Notes under the pieces: model-generated
Told to the model about the DNA's origin: nothing
The model's database searches: none
What the model saw: the letters and a program-made list of their open reading frames with translations, nothing else
Part shown: one piece after another, positions 58,666-64,000 of the stretch
How the letters are laid out: every line of letters begins with the position of its first letter
How positions within the stretch are numbered: the first letter of the stretch is position 1
Program-made: the position numbers and the translations under genes
DNA from: VGTK01 sp046327915
GTDB taxonomy: Bacteria > Desulfobacterota > Binatia > UBA12015
Assembly: GCA_046327915.1 (NCBI GenBank)
Contig: JAXLXO010000016.1
Coordinates: forward strand, 86,747 to 150,746
Length of the DNA: 64,000 nt
Direction of reading: 5' to 3'

Positions 58666-59022
58666 ATGCCGAATCTCTGGGTAACGGGGCTCGATCGCGA
58701 GCAGGGACGCGCGTTCAGCAGGCTCGCGTCGGACTTCTTCGAGCGCGAGCTCGGCACGCGGCGCGACGCGATCTACGTCTACCTGCGCGACGCACAGCTG
58801 TTCCGCGACGGCAACGACGCCGAGCTGCCGACGATCATCGAGGTGAGCTGGATCCGCCGGCCGGCCGAGCACTGGCAGAAGGCGGCGACCGCGCTCACGC
58901 GGATCGTCAAGCAGGATCTCGGACGCACCGGCTCGGTGCAGGTCGAGCTGCACGAGAAGTGGGACGACGCGACCATCGATGGCGAGACCTGCGCCGCCTG
59001 GGCCGCACGCAACCGGCGCTGA
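58666..59022 (+). CDS. DUF1904 / tautomerase-like small protein
   Basis: This 118-residue protein begins MPNLWVTGLDREQGRAFSRL, with the conserved Pro2 of the tautomerase fold, then FFERELGTRRDAIYVYLRDA, LPTIIEVSWIRRPAEHWQKA and VQVELHEKWDDATIDGE. The pattern fits DUF1904, a tautomerase-like family without a known reaction. The ATG at 58666 has GGAGG five bases upstream. It is followed by the strong hairpin at 59027. Confidence 0.75.
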   Translation: MPNLWVTGLDREQGRAFSRLASDFFERELGTRRDAIYVYLRDAQLFRDGNDAELPTIIEVSWIRRPAEHWQKAATALTRIVKQDLGRTGSVQVELHEKWDDATIDGETCAAWAARNRR

Positions 59023-59026
59023 CGAC

Positions 59027-59068
59027 GGGAGCGGCGCGCGCGAGCCTTCGCTCGTGCGCGCCGCTCCC
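59027..59068. terminator. Strong two-way terminator hairpin
   Basis: 18-bp stem with one G-T wobble (GGGAGCGGCGCGCGCGAG / CTCGTGCGCGCCGCTCCC) and a 6-base loop, lying between the convergent genes ending at 59022 and 59080. It is the longest stem in the window. Confidence 0.8.
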
Positions 59069-59079
59069 CGCCTGCGAGG

Positions 59080-59907
59080 TCAGCGCGCCTTGTACAGCGG
59101 AATCCAGCGCGTGATCGTCCGGTCGATGAAGCCTTCCGCCTTCCAGTTGGCGAGCGAGGCGTTGGCCGCGGCGCGAAGGTTCTCGTCGCCCGGACGGAAG
59201 CCCCAGCCGAGCTGCTCCTGCGTGAGCAGCGGGCGGATCAGCGGCCGCAGCGTGCCGTCGTGCGCGGACGCGAACCACGCGACGATCGGCGCATCGGTGA
59301 CGAACGCGTCGATGCGCGACTGCACGAGGTCGGCGATGCCGTCCGAGTTGCTGAGGTACGGGAAGACCTGTCCGCCGCGGTAGTTCTGCGTCACGTAGGA
59401 GTCCGCCGTCGTGCCGCGCGTGACGCCGATGCGCAGCGTGCCGGACAGCGCCTGCTCCGGGGTCTTGAAGCCGTCACCGAGGTTGTTGCGGATCAGGACG
59501 GAGAGCCCGGAGTCCATGTACGGGTCGCTGAACGCGACGCGCATGCTGCGCAGGCGCGTGATCGTCATGCCCGACATGATGATGTCGATCTGCCCGTTGA
59601 GCAGCGCGGGGATGAGCTCGTTCCACGTCAGCGCGATCACGCGCAGGGGGCGCTTCAGGTCGAACGAGAGCCGCTTCGCGAAGTCGATCTCGATGCCGAC
59701 CGCGCTGACCTGTTGGCCCTCCTGCATGACGAACGGCGGCGAGTCGAGCGTGATGCCGACGCGGATCTCGGGTGCCGACGGCTGGGGTGGCACCGAGGGC
59801 GGAGGAGGCGGCTGCGAGGCCGCGCACCCGGCAAGGAAGAGCGTCAGCGCCAGCAGTGCGGTCAAGCGCCGCGCGGTGCGCGTGCGTCGTGTCGTGGTCA
59901 TCCCCAT
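59080..59907 (-). CDS. Amino-acid-type solute-binding lipoprotein
   Basis: This 275-residue protein has a lipoprotein signal with lipobox LFLAGC, a Pro-rich linker, and a family-3 solute-binding domain. It has IRVGITLDSPPFVMQEGQQV, VGIEIDFAKRLSFDLKRPLR, WNELIPALLNGQIDIIMSGM, RSMRVAFSDPYMDSGLSVLI and RIDAFVTDAPIVAWFASAHD. Such proteins feed ABC importers or sensor kinases; no permease gene is nearby. The start is ATG 59907 or 59901, both near a G-rich ribosome-binding site. Confidence 0.88.
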   Translation of the reverse strand: MGMTTTRRTRTARRLTALLALTLFLAGCAASQPPPPPSVPPQPSAPEIRVGITLDSPPFVMQEGQQVSAVGIEIDFAKRLSFDLKRPLRVIALTWNELIPALLNGQIDIIMSGMTITRLRSMRVAFSDPYMDSGLSVLIRNNLGDGFKTPEQALSGTLRIGVTRGTTADSYVTQNYRGGQVFPYLSNSDGIADLVQSRIDAFVTDAPIVAWFASAHDGTLRPLIRPLLTQEQLGWGFRPGDENLRAAANASLANWKAEGFIDRTITRWIPLYKAR

Positions 59908-59946
59908 CCCCCCTTCGGCAGCCGCGCGCGCCGCGTCGTCGCGTCG

Positions 59947-60246
59947 TTACTGTGCGCCCTTCTGGTAGCCGGCCGCGTAGCCCTGCTGGTAGGAGCTCTG
60001 CTTCGACTTCTCGTACTGGTCGTAGGCGTAGCCGCCGATCAGACCGGCGCCCGCGCCGGCCGCGGCGCCGAGGCCCGCGTTGCCGGCGATGGCACCGATG
60101 ATCGCGCCGCCCGCGGCACCCATCGCACCGCCGCTCAGCGTGCGCTGCTGCGTGGTGGTCATGTTCGAGCAGCCGGTGCCGGCGCTCGCGCACGCGGCGA
60201 GCAGAGCCGCGGCGAGCACGCGCTTCGTGTTCTTCCCGCGGCTCAT
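59947..60246 (-). CDS. Glycine-zipper lipoprotein (YMGG/OmpA-17kDa type)
   Basis: This 99-residue protein has a signal peptide (VLAAALLAACASAGTGC) that may be lipid-modified. A Gly-zipper follows (GGAMGAAGGAIIGAIAGNAG, then LGAAAGAGAGLIGGYAYDQ), which can pack into outer-membrane helices. The tail is Tyr/Gln/Lys-rich (QSSYQQGYAAGYQKGAQ). The start ATG at 60246 has GGAGGG eight bases upstream and overlaps the next gene's stop by four bases (ATGA). It is a small envelope protein in the efflux operon. Confidence 0.8.
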   Translation of the reverse strand: MSRGKNTKRVLAAALLAACASAGTGCSNMTTTQQRTLSGGAMGAAGGAIIGAIAGNAGLGAAAGAGAGLIGGYAYDQYEKSKQSSYQQGYAAGYQKGAQ

Positions 60247-60665
60247 TTCTTCTTCCCTCCGCTCTTCGCCGCCTTCTCGGGCGCCTTGCACGGGTAGGTC
60301 TCGACCAGGTAGCGCGTGATCGCGTCGGGCGCCTTGTCCTTCAGGTAGGCGGGGTTCGCCTTCAGCCACGCGACGAAACGCTCGACCGCCTCGGTGCGCG
60401 TCGGGACGGGCTCGTTGAAGCAGACGACGGGGTGCGACTTGCCGTGGCCGAAGATCGCGACGTGGTACTGGTACGCGCCGACGAGATAGCCGTGGCAGAA
60501 CGCGATCGACGCCCCGTAGAGCGGGTCACTCTCGGGCACCGTGCAGACGTCGACGACGTCCTGCGCGTCGACGATCAGGAAGTCGTCGCGCTCGACGGCC
60601 GCGGCCGGCGAGGCCGACAGGCACACGCTCGCGATCGCGAGCAGAAGCCAGTTCCGCATCCGCAT
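60243..60665 (-). CDS. Rap1a/Tai-family exported protein
   Basis: This 140-residue protein has a signal peptide (WLLLAIASVCLSASPAAA) and the Rap1a/Tai pattern: DVVDVCTVPESDPLYGASIA, FCHGYLVGAYQYH, then a third and fourth Cys in VVCFNEPVP and ETYPCKAPE. The four Cys probably form two disulfides in the periplasm. Some Rap1a members are immunity proteins for type VI amidase effectors, but many are not. No effector gene is visible here. Two adjacent ATGs (60665, 60659) follow GGAGGAGGA. Confidence 0.75.
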   Translation of the reverse strand: MRMRNWLLLAIASVCLSASPAAAVERDDFLIVDAQDVVDVCTVPESDPLYGASIAFCHGYLVGAYQYHVAIFGHGKSHPVVCFNEPVPTRTEAVERFVAWLKANPAYLKDKAPDAITRYLVETYPCKAPEKAAKSGGKKK

Positions 60666-60712
60666 TCCTCCTCCGTCGTTCGGGTTGACGGCGTGAGCGT
60701 CGTGCCGCGGCC

Positions 60713-62209
60713 TCACGGCACCATGACCCACGGTGTCGTCCCCTCAGGCACCGGCGCGTCGTTCGGCGCCGCCGGTCCGGTCCAGTCGGCGTCGGGGATC
60801 TTCCAGCCGCCGCCGAGGGCGCGGTACAGATCGACCACGACCAGCAGCTGATCGCGCTGCGACTGCGCGAGCGCGTTCTCGGCCGGGAACAGCAGCTGCT
60901 GCGCCTCGAGGACCTCGTAGTAGTTGGCCAGACCCTGGTTGTAGCGCAGCAGCGCGAGACGCACCGACTCGCTGTAGGCCTGCACGGTCTTGGCGCGTGC
61001 GGCCGTGACGTCGACCAGCTTCTCCTGCGAGACCAGCGTGGTCGACACCTCGGAGAACGCCGTCACCAGCGTCTGCTCCCACTGCAGCTTGGCCTGCTCC
61101 CACTGCGCGACCTGCGCGTAGTACTGCTCGAGCAGCTGTCCGCCGGTGAAGATCGGCCCCCCGATCGAGCCGACCAGGTTCCAGACGTTGGCGCTTCCCT
61201 TGACGATGTCCGCGAGGTCGGTGCTCTGACCGCCGTAGAGGCTGGTGAGGCCGATGCGCGGGAAGAAACTCGCCACTGCGACGCCGACCTGCGCGTTCGC
61301 GCTGCGGATGGTCTGCTCGGCCTGCTGCACGTCGGGACGGCGCTCGAGCAACTCGGCCGGCAGTCCGGGCGGGGTCTGCGGCGGTACCGTCTGCTGCACC
61401 AGCGTCTTGCCGCGCGGGATCGGTCCGGGGTTCCGGCCGAGCAGCACGTTGAGCTGGTTCTCCTTGGCGACGATCTGCGCCTGCAGGCTCGGGATCGACG
61501 CCTCGGCCTGGTACAGCGCCGCGGCCGCGCGCTCGGTCTGCAGCTTGGAGCCGACGCCGCCCTCGTAGCGACGCGTGAACAGCTGCAGGGTATCGCGGAA
61601 CGACTGCACGCTGTCGTAGGCGATCTCGAGCTCGCGATCGAACTCGATGAGCTCGAAGTAGCGCAGCGCCACGGTGCTCACGAGCGTGAGCATCACGCCG
61701 CGCCGGAAGGCGTCCGTGGCGAGCATCTCGGCCTGCGCGGCTTCGGTCGCACGCCGGATGCGGCCCCAGACGTCGACCTCCCATGCGAGGTTGAACGCGC
61801 CCGCGAACAGGTCGTAGGTCGCGTTCGGCTGTCCGGGGAAGACCAGCGCGCGCTGGCGCGACGCCGTGCCCTGGTAGCCGATCTGCGGCAGCAAGGGCGC
61901 GCGAGCAACGCCGACCAGCGCGTTCGCCTGCTCGACGCGCGCGACCGCGGTGCGCAGATCGTAGTTGTTCTGCACCGCCTCGGTCACCAGCCGCTGCAGG
62001 ACGGGATCGGAGAAGACGTCCCACCACGGCAGGTCGGCGAGCGACTCGATCTCGACCGGCTGCGGCTGCCCGTAGTAGTCGGGCGGCGGGTCCGACTTCG
62101 GTCGCACGTAGTTGGGTCCGACCGGACAGCCGGACGCGAACGTCATCAGGCAGAGCAGGGCGGCGACGAACGCGACGCCGCGCTTCCTCGAGGCGCGCGC
62201 GGTGCTCAC
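60713..62209 (-). CDS. RND efflux outer-membrane factor (OprM/NodT family)
   Basis: This 498-residue lipoprotein (lipobox FASGC) has the family opening CPVGPNYVRPKSDPPPDYYG. Two OEP helical/beta repeats follow, with LPWWDVFSDPVLQRLVTEAV, GYQGTASRQRALVFPGQ, LLERRPDVQQAEQTIRSANA and RIGLTSLYGGQSTDLADIVK. It forms the trimeric channel through the outer membrane for the pump encoded upstream. The GTG at 62209 is in a GTGA overlap with the pump gene. Confidence 0.93.
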   Translation of the reverse strand: MSTARASRKRGVAFVAALLCLMTFASGCPVGPNYVRPKSDPPPDYYGQPQPVEIESLADLPWWDVFSDPVLQRLVTEAVQNNYDLRTAVARVEQANALVGVARAPLLPQIGYQGTASRQRALVFPGQPNATYDLFAGAFNLAWEVDVWGRIRRATEAAQAEMLATDAFRRGVMLTLVSTVALRYFELIEFDRELEIAYDSVQSFRDTLQLFTRRYEGGVGSKLQTERAAAALYQAEASIPSLQAQIVAKENQLNVLLGRNPGPIPRGKTLVQQTVPPQTPPGLPAELLERRPDVQQAEQTIRSANAQVGVAVASFFPRIGLTSLYGGQSTDLADIVKGSANVWNLVGSIGGPIFTGGQLLEQYYAQVAQWEQAKLQWEQTLVTAFSEVSTTLVSQEKLVDVTAARAKTVQAYSESVRLALLRYNQGLANYYEVLEAQQLLFPAENALAQSQRDQLLVVVDLYRALGGGWKIPDADWTGPAAPNDAPVPEGTTPWVMVP

Positions 62210-64000
62210 TCGTGGCTCCCGGCCGGCTTCGTGCCCGGCGTCGTGGTCGTGGCCGTCGTGCCGTCGTCCTTGCCGTGCGCCTCGTCGCCACCCGCGAGAC
62301 TCTCCACGACGTAGAACGAGAGCGGGACGACGAAGATCGCGATCAGCGACGCGGCGATCATGCCGCTCATGACCGCGGTGCCCATGATTTGCCGCGACAC
62401 CGCGCCGGCGCCCTGCGCGGTCACCAGCGGCACCACGCCGAGGATGAACGCGAAAGCGGTCATGAGAATCGGGCGCAGGCGGAGCTTTGCGCCAGCGAGT
62501 GCCGCCTCGATCAGCGGCGTGCCCTTGTTGTCGTACTCGTCCTTGCAGAACTCGACGATCAGGATCGCATTCTTCGCCGTCAGGCCGATCAGCATGACGA
62601 GGCCGATCTGCGCGTAGACGTTGTTCACCATCTCGCGCACGAAGAGTCCGAGGAACGCGCCGAAGACGGCGATCGGGATGCCGAGCAGAACGCTGAACGG
62701 CAGGGACCAGCTCTCGTACTGCGCGGCCAGGATCAGGAACACCATGAGCAGCGAGAAGCCGAAGATCACCATCGGCGAGACGCCCTGCGACGCGACCTGC
62801 TCCTGGAAAGACATGCCCATGTAGTCGTAGCCCATGCCGTCGGGCATGGTCTGCGCGAAGACCTCCTCGAGCGCCTTCATGCCCTGGGACGAGCTGAAGC
62901 CGGGCTTGAGCGCTGCCTGGATCTGCGCCGCGCGGTGCTCGTTGAAGCGGATGGTGAACTCGGGGCCGTAGAAGGAAGTGACGTCGACCACCGCGTCGAG
63001 TGGCACCATCTCGCCCTTGTTGTTGCGGACGTAGAACTGGCCCATCTGCTTGACGTCGGTCCGGTAGTCACCCTCGGCCTGCACGTAGACCTGCCAGACG
63101 CGTCCGAAGCGGTTGAAGTAGTTGACGAACACGCCGCCCATGAAGGCCTGCAGCGTCTTGTACACGTCCGCCAGCTGCACGCCCTGCTTCAGGACCTTCT
63201 CGCGGTCGACGTGCGCGAAGACCTGCGGTACCGCAGGGACGAACGTCGTGAAGATCGACGCGAACTCCGGCCGTTTCGTCGCCTCGGCGATGAAGCGCTG
63301 CGTGTTCTCGGCGAGGAACTTGACGTCGCGTCCCGAGCGGTCCTCGAGCATGAACGTGACGCCGCCCGACGTGCCGACACCGGGGATCGCCGGCGGCGGG
63401 AACGAGAACGCGAGCGCCTCGGGAAGCTCGTGCAGCTTCATGTTGAGCTCGCGCATGATCACGTCGGCGGTGCGTCCCGATGGATCGCGCTCCTTCCACG
63501 GCTTCAGCGTGACGAAGTAGAAGCCGGCGTACGTCATGTTGGTGCCGCTGAGCAGCGAGAAACCGACGATGGTGTTGAACGTCTGCACGCCGTCGGTCTT
63601 CTCGAGGATGCCCTCGATCTGCTTGCAGACCTCGTTGGTGCGCTGCAGCGACGCGGCCGGCGGCAGCTGGACGTTCATGTAGAAGTAGCCCTGGTCCTCG
63701 TCGGGGACGAACCCCGTGGGCAGCCGCGAGCCGAGGTAGAGCGCGACCACCGCCAGCGCAGCGAGCATGCCGAGGCCCAGCACCGGGTGCTTGATGAGGT
63801 GGTGGCACCAGTTCACGTAGCCGTCGGTCGCCTTGCCGAACCACTTGTTGAACCAGCGGAAGAAGGCACCGAGCGGCCCGCGTGCCTCCTTCTTGGGCTT
63901 CAGGATCAGCGCCGAGAGAGCGGGGCTCAGCGTGAGCGCGTTGAACGCGGAGAACACCACCGACACCGCGATGGTGACCGCGAACTGCTGGTAGAGGCGC
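62206..64000 (-). CDS. RND multidrug efflux pump, inner-membrane subunit (AcrB/MexB type), C-terminal half
   Basis: The frame is open to the right edge, so the N-terminal part is missing; about 597 residues are visible. They begin RLYQQFAVTIAVSVVFSAFN, the loop before transmembrane helix 6, followed by LTLSPALSALILKP. The second porter half has PTGFVPDEDQGYFYMNVQLP, GVGTSGGVTFMLEDRSGRDV and GYDYMGMSFQEQ. The last helices include QIGLVMLIGLTAKNAILIVE and AFILGVVPLVTAQGAGAVSR. These are signatures of the hydrophobe/amphiphile efflux-1 family, driven by proton import. The membrane-fusion subunit should lie beyond the window. Confidence 0.93.
   Translation of the reverse strand, partial: RLYQQFAVTIAVSVVFSAFNALTLSPALSALILKPKKEARGPLGAFFRWFNKWFGKATDGYVNWCHHLIKHPVLGLGMLAALAVVALYLGSRLPTGFVPDEDQGYFYMNVQLPPAASLQRTNEVCKQIEGILEKTDGVQTFNTIVGFSLLSGTNMTYAGFYFVTLKPWKERDPSGRTADVIMRELNMKLHELPEALAFSFPPPAIPGVGTSGGVTFMLEDRSGRDVKFLAENTQRFIAEATKRPEFASIFTTFVPAVPQVFAHVDREKVLKQGVQLADVYKTLQAFMGGVFVNYFNRFGRVWQVYVQAEGDYRTDVKQMGQFYVRNNKGEMVPLDAVVDVTSFYGPEFTIRFNEHRAAQIQAALKPGFSSSQGMKALEEVFAQTMPDGMGYDYMGMSFQEQVASQGVSPMVIFGFSLLMVFLILAAQYESWSLPFSVLLGIPIAVFGAFLGLFVREMVNNVYAQIGLVMLIGLTAKNAILIVEFCKDEYDNKGTPLIEAALAGAKLRLRPILMTAFAFILGVVPLVTAQGAGAVSRQIMGTAVMSGMIAASLIAIFVVPLSFYVVESLAGGDEAHGKDDGTTATTTTPGTKPAGSHE

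Noticed and set aside
60243..60665. Type VI secretion immunity protein
   Set aside because: The Rap1a/Tai family resemblance is real, but there is no amidase effector or secretion gene nearby, so an immunity role is not supported.

Overview
The window is a GC-rich stretch (roughly 70% G+C by eye) from a Gram-negative, flagellated bacterium. It has outer-membrane lipoproteins, an RND efflux system with an outer-membrane factor, motA/motB, csrA and several sigma-54 type -24/-12 promoters. It also has large secreted proteins with the cysteine-rich CDDGN repeat seen in Myxococcota and related deltaproteobacterial lineages, and lipid catabolism genes (alpha-methylacyl-CoA racemase, acyl-CoA dehydrogenase, CoA and aldehyde chemistry). 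This fits a deltaproteobacterium-like organism (Myxococcota, Desulfobacterota or Binatota grade). That placement is inference; the window holds no rRNA or tRNA to fix it. Almost all genes are tightly packed, with ATGA/GTGA stop-start overlaps. GTG starts are common and one or two TTG starts are likely.

Layout. 1-6.3 kb is a motility region: the start of an HDOD protein (cut by the window edge), motB, motA, a small protein, a small exported protein, a lytic transglycosylase, a divergent unknown protein and an AMIN/STN domain lipoprotein. 6.4-21.8 kb is one 14-gene minus-strand operon for an unusual nucleotide sugar and glycan. It has HddC-like and HddA-like enzymes of GDP-heptose synthesis, a GDP-mannose-4,6-dehydratase-type SDR, an RmlC-type epimerase, two more SDRs, orphan E1 alpha/beta thiamine-diphosphate subunits, three methyltransferases, two PhyH dioxygenases and a 1141-residue triple glycosyltransferase. 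22.1-30.6 kb holds an alpha-methylacyl-CoA racemase, a GST, a CheY-like regulator with csrA, a hybrid histidine kinase, a site-2 protease-like membrane peptidase, an SDR and an acyl-CoA dehydrogenase. 30.7-37.6 kb holds a large cysteine-rich secreted protein, a copper ATPase and enolase. 37.6-41.9 kb holds a PaaX-type regulator, a desaturase and a CrcB fluoride channel in one run, then a SnoaL-like protein, an SGNH hydrolase and a small membrane protein. 42-50.8 kb holds an FdhF/YdeP-type molybdoenzyme and a four-gene exported-protein operon headed by a 1253-residue PHP-domain protein. 50.8-64 kb holds rhodanese-pxpB-pxpC-pxpA, an aldehyde dehydrogenase, a methyltransferase, a thioesterase-hydrolase pair, small enzymes, a solute-binding lipoprotein and an RND efflux operon that runs off the right edge.

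The most interesting point is regulatory. Five close matches to the sigma-54 element (GGCA, then TTGC, with the fixed GG-N10-GC spacing) lie directly upstream of genes. Three are in the motility region, one is at the head of the glycan operon, and one is upstream of the CheY-like/csrA pair. I infer that the glycan operon belongs to the motility regulon and may decorate flagellin or another surface structure with a GDP-heptose-derived sugar. The pathway is not one I can name. The orphan E1 pair and the two PhyH enzymes make it a candidate for an undescribed sugar modification.
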